From an uncultured Paracoccaceae bacterium (GTDB lineage Bacteria; Pseudomonadota; Alphaproteobacteria; Rhodobacterales; Rhodobacteraceae): a DNA stretch of 64,000 nucleotides. The notes beneath the pieces were generated by a model that had not been told where the DNA came from, made no database searches, and saw nothing but the letters and a program-made list of their open reading frames with translations. The DNA is taken from positions 24,684 through 88,683 of the forward strand of contig CANLSM010000014.1 of assembly GCA_947493745.1 (NCBI GenBank). The letters run 5' to 3'. Made by a program: the position numbers and the translations under genes. The stretch's first letter is position 1; the number at the start of each line of letters is the position of its first letter. Below, piece by piece: positions 39,201 through 43,995 of this stretch.

Positions 39201-40020
39201 CAATGACACGCTTGTTGGCTCGGACGGCTCCAACCACCTTCAGGGGAATTTCGGTGAAGACACGATTTTCGGTCATGGAGGCAGTGATACCATTGATGGT
39301 GGGGCGCAAGCGGACATCATCGACGCGGGAAGCGGCGATGACACGGTGATCGGCGGCAAGGGGCGAGATCAGGTTCAGTTGGGTGATGGAAATGACGTGT
39401 TCAACGATGACGGGCAGACCGGTTACTGGGGCAGTGACACTGTCCATGGCGGGTTTGGCAACGACACGATCAACGGCGGCGGCGGTGACGACTTCTTCTA
39501 CGGTGACAATGGCGCTGACACCATCTTTGGTGGTGCTGGCAACGACACCATCGACGGCGGCGCTCATGGGGATACGATCTATGCCGGTGACGGCAACGAT
39601 GTTGTCTCGGGCGGCAAGGGAACCGATCAGGTCTTTCTCGGCGCCGGGGATGATCTGTTCATCGGCTCCAGCCAGTCGGGCAGTCTGGGGGCCGATCTGA
39701 TCTCGGGGGAGGCCGGAGATGATACCATCCAGGCCGGAGACGGCTCGGACCGGATCATTGGGGGTGCCGGTTCGGATGTCCTCTCGGGTGGGGCCGATGC
39801 GGACACATTCGTCTTCGATATCGGTGATGGGATCGATACGATTCTGGACTTTGAGGATGGCAGCGATCTGCTCGATTTCAGCAGCACCGGCCTCAGCTTC
39901 GCTGATCTGGCGGTTTCCGCAGAGAACGGGGATGCCATTGTTCAGTATGGCCCGGATGACCGGATAGAGCTTCAGGGTCTGGCAGGCCAGATAAGCGAGG
40001 CCGATTTCATCTTCAACTGA
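27235..40020 (+). CDS. Giant secreted RTX protein with N-terminal lipase-like domain
   Basis: A 4261-residue, very acidic, single-cysteine (Cys782) protein. Residues 1 to about 240 form a class-3-lipase-like alpha/beta hydrolase with VVVAIRGT and GHSLG (Ser119 nucleophile). Residues 519-545 carry first RTX motifs and 640-960 a region of unknown fold. From about 971 to 2320, and again 2536 to 3800, run repeated modules of Ca-binding GGxGxDxLx nonapeptides plus a haemolysin-related segment ending in FADG-W. Two CADG/Ig-like domains lie at about 2322-2526, a tandem-95/cadherin-like domain at 3802-3901, then RTX to 4189. The C terminus (DFIFN, DLLDFSS) and lack of an N-terminal signal fit type I secretion. 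Transporter genes are absent here. Start: AGGA upstream of 27235. Role unknown; adhesin or enzyme are both possible. Confidence 0.88.
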   Translation: MAEEWVYAALASHAYSDLPFDEGNFQYVPPGGFVELAVASDSATGFFARSYSTADEVVVAIRGTTFTSQEDMQANVALALGIDPLGGPFADTPTQASQALAFAFSQMEEGKTLKVVGHSLGGGLAGIVGATLDVETYGFNPAPFTPGISGSPMQLQFLRVFVETALSEGELAGTPRETTREKLATLLGNWVLEDHVPALAEIDYLHRSSNNFHDRYTQHEFLKDLSQFFPDFERFPSVDERVFTFTSEGSPPSQFSPQDELDLHSMNLLALAIKTSSTARGGAGGEWSERPFDGQNGLVRSDDEIWHMFFQEQEYISVLKQDGSWDGTALYRIWAEHENLYIRNYDALESDGLLQSGRAGEGADPLDGEHDQLHSALVKLGFSIIRDNIDNGTPNQSAIDAWWLGEREDVVHLDLTKIRLDGENADLLLENGRPKGTEIVDAWVMDKIERSFNGSIDLTTDQFIQAFFTPEGGDEPVFPEYGFLTVQAGADNAGLIYLADDFEDPGDIPVEQYNQIIIGGEGTNELQGASGSDFLIGGDGDDTFRTSAGNDVFVMGNGINRLIVEADANSEFTAFGGFGPTSQSKDSIVFGEELTEIDLTLDAAVLNDGTRFEAIELDAGLNGIYTLYGFEIIELTAGQNNVTLTDGLDGIIQLEYLDGDANIDRISAAEPSQGAEQEDEAPLIVHNFDVAEATFFGRRVLNTDAGFEEGKRASDIITMDGDKQLFGGVSFDFDKFEYFLPFAVEKYLPLFDRVGYDPVLEEGRYREAAREILFDVWDTASCGPLGAKFLLAGLGASRLNKLALTAATELPAIALAIGEHNRFVTSYHQEVQRRYFGIHGEEYVLAPLNEDGTRTLNIFIDPDDVQLGQTIVIENWRDGDFGIQIDIAEQGKGYDLPGHLTARDGKMTTDDMLTDEHFPDEYIREKVLSKIDISEVPTPPEPLAPGDHSPEQFSLTAGPQTAAAAPISEDIDGLVRFGNDADNALGGTDRGDVFDGGKGDDRLIGREGVDAYVFSAGDGADRIIDASAEGNIIRFRHDVDFDAITYQEVPGDEGQTDYLITYGPGDTILIRDWSEMSQATRDAWVFEPMPAPEQQPESYEDVPDNTPPSTNLQGTAGDDVLRGDDRWEVFEGFGGDDDIAAGGGADEIFADAGNDRILGQGGRDRIEAGAGDDLIVGGSGNDSLDGGTGDDRYEFNRGDGFDTISDASGVDTLVFGVGILPADIEISRNALAPQQVTLTVAGTGDAVRILNQYHATYPSSPTGIERFEFADGSVWTRDDLEDFYLARANTDGADELVGFAGTDILSAGRGDDVMAGAGGDDDYHWSRGDGHDRIIDSNGQNRLFFGPGIAPEDLSIERPPGTYDLVFTIAGEDGGSLHLSNYFLGGALAVIVFETGEVWTRNDVNARWFSEQEISDGNDVVYGTYLDDVIDLGAGDDIIEATAGNDTLIGGAGDDILGGYPNYGDGRGRDTLIGGSGNDHLRGGADDDTYIFEGSFDHDRVAEGGFQNSQFNHLLFNDRTIGDLTFHPAGEHGLDILIRTADGANSVYVENGFGGTVEFSDGLIVPYERIKLLAELNAGLETNTEAGIGRNVLVGGDTSDRIVGNEGRDEISGGANVDYLVGAGGSDTIHGDGGNDFISGGLGRDTIHGGEGDDQIFADGGLDTVFGGDGNDDIFGGSGNDVLNGGAGDDLIEGGTGYDTLSGGSGADTLMGRIGSDTYHFNFGDGPDVIDAGAGRGDNDTETIELGAGLTLEIMRPVFSGRDLIIDFANGTTDSLTVKNFLGKGMVNVFRFNDQTEMTGHEMIARVVGATIEDDLPAQWVFAEDGTTKVQYGGRGDDYLPDLGASTYYVFGRGDGNDSLYARQVFSPLGPGEYHHELVLLDYTPEETVLRRGGPENDDLIISFTTGTDTMTVINHFGPTRASYDDGIGVISFGDGTVWSSIWFDRLIAQASGVGGDTDDTMQSQAGDETLEGGAGDDTYIYEPGDGSDVIVETDDGDIDTLAFGRGIAPQDVSVVRDGDDLVLRVGGQTITLAGQMVGNGAGVERVTFETLDVWTRDILISKLLEATAGSGNDSLTGGEGAQTLDGGAGDDTLAGGEGGDIYVFGAGDGNDTIIESASEGHDRLVFEAGILTGGTTFRRDPGNAENLLIETSSGDVITVRNQFSGGGLEEVRFADGTILLRDSIEQHAFEGSQTDGDDIIIGMPGVDMIRSGAGADQMDGGPGEDIYRYAPGDGHDRITDTGADNEDALLFGEGIAPEGLTLTRNGDDLVFTFAGSVGDSLTVVDHFAGHAVSAMLFADGRYLEEGDISNWAETGTAPTDIAQAPFFVPGQDGLDPQVATEDEPFEYDLPADMFADPGAVSISLADGSPLPGWLSYANGRLSGTPSEGDAELLELVISGVDAQGADISETLILAAVPVNDAPQAAGTISDVDAGVQQMMSVDLSVADFVDDDTDALSYTLTLRDGSDLPSWLTFDAETLALTGTPSAALLGFNTRERPFELRLTAADDAGLTSSVDFTVRVQWREPDITLTDPDNSNIIRGTGSSEILIGGQGDDELYGGGGRDIYVFNPGDGLDHIHREDNGTYSRDGTIRFGDGIAPEDIELSNVRFGQGIYPSSWGDLYINFVNSPSDGIRVDQQFTGGTGPTRPTINRVEFADGTVWTDAELLLPFIDPENSTLAGGRGNDLLIGNDTDQTLDGRNGNDTLDGRGGNDSLIGGKGEDIYLFGLGYGADHVRDRSSGPGDDWGVNTIRFQPGITLDDLTFEVVNGQLHGSDRDELAGTLRIGVLGSPLDSITIADQYRFDPQRDMIISRFEFDDGTVLAGEQLDAHFAQDRLVEGSIGDDALVGTSADEQFDGQAGDDILQGGRGDDTYFWEPGDGNDRIIEVDAASYDVLELGGGITKGDINLSRDPSGNIRDELTITVNSTGEALVIEGQFPWINHEGYVPDSGLDEIRFADGSSWDAAYILEHFSAGTYADQQLFGIWGEDDVLDGKGGNDTLYGFSGDDTYIFGRGSGHDIIDGNGSFTGPGDLDKILLVGNIVPDDISFGRIGEVNAHGVTRYYNEITITDTGDTLRIGEFNGWRRETHVEFEDLGLIWSSEHLERLYFEAIGTSGDDAFYGIERIASSRKVDTVHLGDGDDTTYLVDYDHIDGGQGSDTFYFDRSYDSSFIGPHYHGGWISDSGDANGVDRLIFGHEESLNLRVTVGANGRDIHLDFPTGINEPIVLVDMFTGVEGVGIDEVILSDGTVLDADWLRANAVASQASQNVLYGTDGADTMVNDTSYPNYLDMTFDGGLGDDTLVGARTYDVYVWRAGDGNDRIIEGKDSEGGGFDTLVLEGVGMSDVSLRLSGTDLVVHHLGTGEDITIVDQFAHEGFEGGVGIHQYTQLDRFGIEEILFDDGRYLGLQAITDATRVKGTDAGETLTGSLWNDTFDGGLGDDILISGGGERDTGLYGSDIYIYRSGDGNDIIRDLDGSIYELDVLQFEDLTRDEVSLVREGEDLRVDILATGEYLTIEDQFRASNRGYAYGIEEIGFADGSKLSGRNAIENLAIFSGTAGNDTIIGNHAANILVGGTGNDVLRGSHGADTYVFAAGDGVDRIEDYPVDGLRGSIEFADGITAADLVLNRTSNGRDLTISYGGTDMVTVQYDLHLAEGVIGEIVFADGTVWGRAEIVTRLANATAGDDEVIGTRADDVLSGLGGDDILRGLAGADRYLYALGDGNDIIRDGGTDGDEIDILEFAAGITPETVQVDREGDNIVLTLTATGARIVLENRLTDVLASADGVRFADGTYWDFLRLLQLSDTTPPNTAPEAVNDTAVTGIDTVLNLSMAEVLANDTDPENDALTITSVSVLEGGAAELVEPNIVFTPTSGFNGIATLLYTISDGNGGYDVGEIAIQVGDNRITGSDGNDTLTDTDGSDLVEGLGGNDLISTGGQGTDTFDGGDGTDTIRFIGTSGDLTVDLMTGTASGTGIDTSTLLNIENVTGNDGNDTLVGSDGSNHLQGNFGEDTIFGHGGSDTIDGGAQADIIDAGSGDDTVIGGKGRDQVQLGDGNDVFNDDGQTGYWGSDTVHGGFGNDTINGGGGDDFFYGDNGADTIFGGAGNDTIDGGAHGDTIYAGDGNDVVSGGKGTDQVFLGAGDDLFIGSSQSGSLGADLISGEAGDDTIQAGDGSDRIIGGAGSDVLSGGADADTFVFDIGDGIDTILDFEDGSDLLDFSSTGLSFADLAVSAENGDAIVQYGPDDRIELQGLAGQISEADFIFN
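30145..34200 (+). repeat. RTX module array A (about nine modules)
   Basis: Nine modules of about 110-180 residues. Each has one to several Asp/Gly-rich nonapeptides, a strand such as YxFxxGDGxDxIxD, a segment like LxFGxGIxPxDI, and an end like VxFADGxxW. Sequence similarity between copies is clear in protein but low in DNA, so this is old duplication with divergence. Confidence 0.8.
34200..34812 (+). other. Pair of CADG/Ig-like domains in the RTX gene
   Basis: Two similar 100-residue segments each contain a 'G-S-x-L-P-x-W-L' element (SPLPGWLSYANGRLSGTP and LPSWLTFDAETLALTGTP), the hallmark of dystroglycan-type cadherin-like/He_PIG domains. They sit between the two module arrays and lack RTX nonapeptides. 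Confidence 0.8.
34840..38640 (+). repeat. RTX module array B (about nine modules)
   Basis: A second set of about nine modules of the same type as array A, but longer on average (several with inserts such as HEGFEGGVGIHQYTQLDRF). Together with array A it brackets the CADG pair. Confidence 0.8.
38640..38935 (+). other. Cadherin-like (tandem-95) domain in the RTX gene
   Basis: Begins PPNTAPEAVNDTAVTGIDT and continues LANDTDPENDALTI ... GFNGIATLLYTISDGNGG, the standard pattern of Ca-binding cadherin-like repeats found in large bacterial surface and secreted proteins. Confidence 0.85.
38935..39830 (+). repeat. C-terminal RTX array C
   Basis: Densely packed nonapeptides (GGxGNDTI, GGAGNDTIDGG and similar) without the long haemolysin-related segments of arrays A and B. 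They lead into the type I secretion-like tail. Confidence 0.85.
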
Positions 40021-40054
40021 GATCCCTGATGCCCGCCGGGATGTCCATGGCGCA

Positions 40055-40068
40055 TTGATCAGGATCAA
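40055..40068. promoter_or_regulatory. FNR/FnrL-type palindrome
   Basis: A perfect TTGAT-N4-ATCAA match, extended to GCATTGAT-N4-ATCAATGC, 35 bases after the RTX stop and 48 bases before the ClbS-like start. A class II FNR site centred at about 40061 would put the start of transcription near 40103, which suits a leader of about 14 bases. Alternatively a stem-loop at the end of the RTX transcript. Confidence 0.6.
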
Positions 40069-40116
40069 TGCCCCGGCACCCGGTCCCGGTTCATAAGAGG
40101 GACGGAGGGTGAGATC

Positions 40117-40608
40117 ATGGTGGCGACAACGAAGGATGAGCTGCTTGCGAGCAGCGAGAAGGAATTCTCGAAACTGGAGAAACTGATCGGACCGGTCACG
40201 CCCGAACAGGCGTTGACGAAGGATGCCGAGGATACGTCAATCAAGGATGTGATTGCCCATCGGGCGCACTGGATCGGCCTGTTTCTGGGCTGGTACGCCG
40301 ATGGCATGGCCGGACGAAAGGTGCATTTTCCGGCGGAAGGCTACAAGTGGAACGAACTCAAGCGCTATAACGCGGCCCTGCGCGACCGGCAGAAGAACAT
40401 GGGATGGGTCGCGGCGATCAGCGCCTTGCAGCTTCGCAATCAGGATCTCACAACGTTCATCGAGGGCCATTCGAATGATGCGCTTTATGGCGGGCCTATG
40501 AAGGGCGCCAGGAACAACTGGACGCCCGGACGCTGGGCGGAGGCCGCGGGGCCGAGCCATTACAGATCGGCGGCCAAGTACATTCGGGCGAGACTGAAGA
40601 CGATGTGA
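40117..40608 (+). CDS. ClbS/DfsB-family four-helix protein
   Basis: A 163-residue protein of the DUF1706/ClbS family in the DinB-like four-helix superfamily. The conserved DVIAHRAHWIGLFLGWYADGMAG block lies at about residues 44-66 and the NxGWTPGRWAEAAGPSHYRSAAKYIR-type end at about 129-155. ClbS of E. coli protects against colibactin by opening its cyclopropane; most other family members have no known substrate. It follows an FNR-type palindrome. Start behind a GGAGGG site. Confidence 0.82.
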   Translation: MVATTKDELLASSEKEFSKLEKLIGPVTPEQALTKDAEDTSIKDVIAHRAHWIGLFLGWYADGMAGRKVHFPAEGYKWNELKRYNAALRDRQKNMGWVAAISALQLRNQDLTTFIEGHSNDALYGGPMKGARNNWTPGRWAEAAGPSHYRSAAKYIRARLKTM

Positions 40609-40611
40609 TGC

Positions 40612-41565
40612 TCAGGCCCGACGACGCCTGCGGCTCTCGCGCCCGCCGCGCGCGCCTCGGGGCGCTTCGCCCTCGACAACGGGCGGCTTGTTGGCGGCGA
40701 TCCAGGCCGCACCGTGCGGATCGTTGTTCATCAGCAGATTGGCGGCACGGATCGCTTCCATCTCCTGCGGCCGGACCGGATTCATGATCGCGGACGTCAT
40801 GCCGCTTGCGATTGCCATCGGAAGAAAGGCGCCGTTGATCCCGTGGCGGTTCGGCAGCCCGAAGGAGACATTCGAGGCCCCGCAGGTCGTATTCACACCA
40901 AGCTCCATGCGCAGTTTGCGTACCAGTTCGAAGACCTGCAGGCCTGCGGTTGCCATAGCGCCGATGGGCATCACCAGCGGATCGACGACGATATCATGGG
41001 CCGGAATGCCATGATCCGCCGCCCGCTCGACGATCTTCTTGGCGACGGCGAACCTGACTTCGGGATCCTCGCTGATGCCTGTGTCATCGTTGGAGATCGC
41101 CACGACCGGCACGTTGTATTTCTTGACGAGCGGCAGGATGGTTTCCATCCGCTCCTCCTCGCCGGTGACCGAGTTCAGAAGCGGACGCCCCTCACAGGCG
41201 GCGAGCCCCGCCTCCAGCGCCTCGGGTACGCTTGAATCGATACAGATCGGAACATCGACGACGCTCTGGACCAGTTCGATGAGCTTTTTCATCAGCGGCG
41301 GTTCAACAAAGTTGTTGTCTGCATAGCGCGGATCCTCGGCCATCTTGTTCTTGAAGACAGCGCCCGAGTTCACGTCGAGCATCGTCGCACCGGCTGCCAC
41401 CTGCGCGATCGCATCCGCTTCGACAGTCGAGAAATTGTCCACCTCAAGTTCGGCTGCCAGCGCCTTGCGGCCCGTGGGGTTGATCCGTTCGCCAATCACG
41501 CAAAACGGCTGGTCAAAGCCGATAATGGCCGTCTTGGTCTTCGACTCGACGATGGTCTGGGTCAT
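40612..41565 (-). CDS. Methyltetrahydrofolate-cobalamin methyltransferase
   Basis: A 317-residue pterin-binding TIM-barrel enzyme that moves methyl between methyl-tetrahydrofolate and a corrinoid protein. Signature segments are CVIGERINPTGRK (about 22-34), GATMLDVNSGAV, ICIDSSVPEALEAG, NSVTGE and GASNVSFGLPNR. The C terminus is an added Arg/Gly-rich tail. Third gene of the operon with a MetF-like gene and a Virulence_fact protein, and convergent with the ClbS-like gene. Confidence 0.88.
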   Translation of the reverse strand: MTQTIVESKTKTAIIGFDQPFCVIGERINPTGRKALAAELEVDNFSTVEADAIAQVAAGATMLDVNSGAVFKNKMAEDPRYADNNFVEPPLMKKLIELVQSVVDVPICIDSSVPEALEAGLAACEGRPLLNSVTGEEERMETILPLVKKYNVPVVAISNDDTGISEDPEVRFAVAKKIVERAADHGIPAHDIVVDPLVMPIGAMATAGLQVFELVRKLRMELGVNTTCGASNVSFGLPNRHGINGAFLPMAIASGMTSAIMNPVRPQEMEAIRAANLLMNNDPHGAAWIAANKPPVVEGEAPRGARGGRESRRRRRA

Positions 41566-41586
41566 GGGCGTGATTGTCCTTTGAAA

Positions 41587-42513
41587 TCAGGCGTGAGCAG
41601 CGATGGATCCGGCCGGTCGGCCATACTCATCAGTGAATTCGGCGGTCTTCGTGATGCCGCCCAGCGGGAAGAAATGCACCGCTTCGATGTTGAAGTCCGG
41701 GTTGACCGCCTTGTGGCGTGCCAGACCGGCGAGAAACTCGTACGGTGTGAAAGGCAGCATCAGCTTGGACAGATCCGCAGCGCGCCGTTGCAGCACCCGC
41801 AAGGACGGGCCGACGCCGCAGACCATGGCGAACTTGATCATGGTTTGCAGCTTGGCGGGTCCGGCCACGCCGATATGGATCGGCAGATCGATGCCCTCGG
41901 CTTTCAGCCGGTCCGCCCAGGCGATCACCGGCTCGGCCTCGAAACAGAACTGGGTCGCGATTGCCATGGTCGCATCTGTGCGCTCGGCAAAGGCGGCCTT
42001 CCAGTGAAGCGCTTCCATGGCCGCCTTGTCGGATCCGTCGGGATCGATGTCCCTGTTGCCCTCTGGATGACCGGCGACATGCAGGCGCGTGAACCCGTTT
42101 GCATCAAAGAGCCCGGTTTCCAGAAGCTGCATGGAGTCCGAGAACGCGCCTTTCGGATTGTCCAGCCCACCGGCCAGAAGCAGCGCCTGAGACACGCCGA
42201 CATCGCTGTAGCGCCGGATCCAGTCTGAAAGCTCAGCCCTGTCGGCAATGACCCGGGCCGGGAAATGCGGCATCACCGGAAACCCCTCGTCGATCAGACG
42301 GGCGGCTGTCTCGACCATCTCCTCAATCGGTGTACCGTCGATATGCGCGATGTAGACGCGGGTGCCTTCGGGCAGAATTGCGCGGAAATCATCGATCTTG
42401 GCTGCGGTCCGCGGCATCACCTCGATGGAAAAGCCCTGCAGAAAACCGGCCAGATCGGTGCCCGCAGCAGGTTCGGACGTCTTCTTACGCCCAAAGGGAA
42501 GAATGTTTGCCAT
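41587..42513 (-). CDS. Methylenetetrahydrofolate reductase-like protein
   Basis: A 308-residue MTHFR-fold protein distinct from MetF at 43011. Signature parts include SIEVMPRTAAKI, VYIAHIDGTP, HFPARVI, LLLAGGLDNPKG and AGHPEGNRDID. In Roseobacter-type genomes this gene travels with the cobalamin methyltransferase and probably handles methyl groups released in one-carbon catabolism (DMSP, betaines, methylamines), an inference from context. The frame opens at 42531 (ATGA overlap with the upstream gene), but the ATG at 42513 has GGAG eight bases ahead and is preferred. Confidence 0.82.
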   Translation of the reverse strand: MANILPFGRKKTSEPAAGTDLAGFLQGFSIEVMPRTAAKIDDFRAILPEGTRVYIAHIDGTPIEEMVETAARLIDEGFPVMPHFPARVIADRAELSDWIRRYSDVGVSQALLLAGGLDNPKGAFSDSMQLLETGLFDANGFTRLHVAGHPEGNRDIDPDGSDKAAMEALHWKAAFAERTDATMAIATQFCFEAEPVIAWADRLKAEGIDLPIHIGVAGPAKLQTMIKFAMVCGVGPSLRVLQRRAADLSKLMLPFTPYEFLAGLARHKAVNPDFNIEAVHFFPLGGITKTAEFTDEYGRPAGSIAAHA

Positions 42514-42527
42514 CAGCGCGCTCCACC

Positions 42528-42839
42528 TCATGCGTCATTTGACGCGGCCCAGCCCTCATTTGCAATCAGGGCCTTGATCTCGTCCTGACCGTAGGCAGCT
42601 TCCAGGCGCGCAGCTTCGGCACTTGCGACATCCTGTGCATCACCTTCGACCGGGTAGGGGGGCGCCTTGCGCCATTCTGCGAGATAGGCATCCGCATCTT
42701 TTGCGCCGACTTTCATGGCGCAGCGGTCAATCGCCTGCTCGAAACGCTCTGAAAGTTGTCTCTTCGCGCCCCGCCGACCCTTGCCGACAATCACCTGAGC
42801 GGGTATGTCGCGCCAGTAAACAATTGTCACGTCTGCCAT
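42528..42839 (-). CDS. Virulence_fact-domain protein
   Basis: A 103-residue protein matching the small 'virulence factor' family (VTIVYWRDIPAQVIVGKGRRGAKRQLSERFEQAIDRCAM). The name is historical; no virulence role is implied here. First gene of the folate/corrinoid operon. GGAGG eight bases before the ATG at 42839 fixes the start. The frame is open to 43913 on this strand but only as a shadow of metF. Confidence 0.8.
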   Translation of the reverse strand: MADVTIVYWRDIPAQVIVGKGRRGAKRQLSERFEQAIDRCAMKVGAKDADAYLAEWRKAPPYPVEGDAQDVASAEAARLEAAYGQDEIKALIANEGWAASNDA

Positions 42840-42942
42840 TCCAGGCACCTCCCGCATCTCGTCATGTCCGAGATCAATGAGCATCCTGCGGGCCGATTGC
42901 AAGACCGATCTGCAATTATCACACATGCGTCGCTTTTGGTTG

Positions 42943-42971
42943 TTGTTTGGTCGGTTGCGCTCCTGTATAAC
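42943..42971 (+). promoter_or_regulatory. Sigma-70-type promoter of metF
   Basis: TTGTTT at 42943-42948, a 17-base spacer, TATAAC at 42966-42971. The expected start of transcription near 42978 leaves a leader of about 33 bases before metF. It lies in the shared region with the divergent Virulence_fact gene. Confidence 0.55.
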
Positions 42972-43010
42972 TTTGCCCAGCGAAACGCTTTGACGGTAGG
43001 AACCGACGCT

Positions 43011-43898
43011 ATGACAGACGCACCCGTGCGAACCATCTCCTTTGAATTCTTCCCCCCACAATCGACCGATGCGACCCTGCGCCTGTGGCGTGCGGTTGAG
43101 CGGCTTGCGCCGCTGGCGCCCAGTTACGTCTCGGTGACGTACGGGGCCGGCGGGACGACGCGGGACCGGACCCGCGCTGCAATCCGCACCATTCAGGACC
43201 GGGCGCGCCTGCCGGTTGCGGGCCATCTGACCTGTGTGAACGCGACCGGGGACGAGACCATCGAGGTCGCGCGCTCCTATCGCAAGATGGGTGTTCAGAA
43301 GATCGTGGCGCTCAGGGGGGATCCGCCCAAGGGGGCAGGCGGTTTCCAGGCCCATCCCGATGGATTTGCATCGGCGGCGGAACTGGTGGGTGCGCTTGCC
43401 GCGGATGGCTGGCAGGATATCGCGGTCGCCGCCTACCCGGAAGTGCATCCCGAGGCCTCCAGCGCCCAGGCAGATATCGATATGCTCAAGCGCAAGGTCG
43501 ACGCCGGTGCCACATCCGCGCTGACCCAGTTTTTCTTTGAAACCGATGACTTCCTGCGGTTCCGCGACCGTTGCGCGGATGCGGGCATCACCATTCCGGT
43601 CCATCCCGGCATCCTGCCGGTCGAGAACTTCGCCAATCTGACCCGCTTCGCGGCCCGGTGCGGTGCGAACATCCCCGACTGGATGTCCAAGGCTTTCGGA
43701 GCCGCCGAAGATATGGAGAGCCATCGTCTGCTGGCAACGGCAATTGCGACGGAGACCTGTGACAGCCTGCTGTCGCAAGGCGTGGAGCACCTGCATTTCT
43801 ACACACTCAACATGCCCGATCTGACCTATGACATCGTGCGCACGCTGGGCTTCGAGCCCGCGCGCTTTGGCATGGCAACCGGCGCGGGTGCCGCCTGA
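43011..43898 (+). CDS. metF: 5,10-methylenetetrahydrofolate reductase
   Basis: Makes 5-methyltetrahydrofolate for methionine synthesis. 295 residues with the MTHFR start SFEFFPPQ, the catalytic-region segment YVSVTYGAGGTTRDRT, HLTCV, LRGDPPKG and the FAD-associated ALTQFFFETDDFLRF. Start at 43011 follows TAGGA. It is divergent from the folate/corrinoid operon, so methyl-folate supply and demand share one regulatory region. Confidence 0.95.
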   Translation: MTDAPVRTISFEFFPPQSTDATLRLWRAVERLAPLAPSYVSVTYGAGGTTRDRTRAAIRTIQDRARLPVAGHLTCVNATGDETIEVARSYRKMGVQKIVALRGDPPKGAGGFQAHPDGFASAAELVGALAADGWQDIAVAAYPEVHPEASSAQADIDMLKRKVDAGATSALTQFFFETDDFLRFRDRCADAGITIPVHPGILPVENFANLTRFAARCGANIPDWMSKAFGAAEDMESHRLLATAIATETCDSLLSQGVEHLHFYTLNMPDLTYDIVRTLGFEPARFGMATGAGAA

Positions 43899-43995
43899 TC
43901 CGCCACGGCACACTTGCCATGGGGCGGGCGCTTCTGTAGCGTTTTACCAAACGTCGCGCACTGTAGGTTGGCGCGGATCAAGGATTGGTAAAACC

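Noticed and set aside
30145..39830. RTX repeats as a CRISPR-like or DNA-level tandem array
   Set aside because: Repeats are in the protein; DNA copies are diverged and have no constant repeat-spacer spacing.
25778..40020. tRNA-Ser-bounded genomic island containing the RTX gene
   Set aside because: No duplicated tRNA end, integrase or composition shift was found across this stretch. Codon style of the RTX gene matches its neighbours.
42840..43913. Frame extending the Virulence_fact gene through metF
   Set aside because: Antisense to a clear metF; the small protein has its own GGAGG site and start at 42839.
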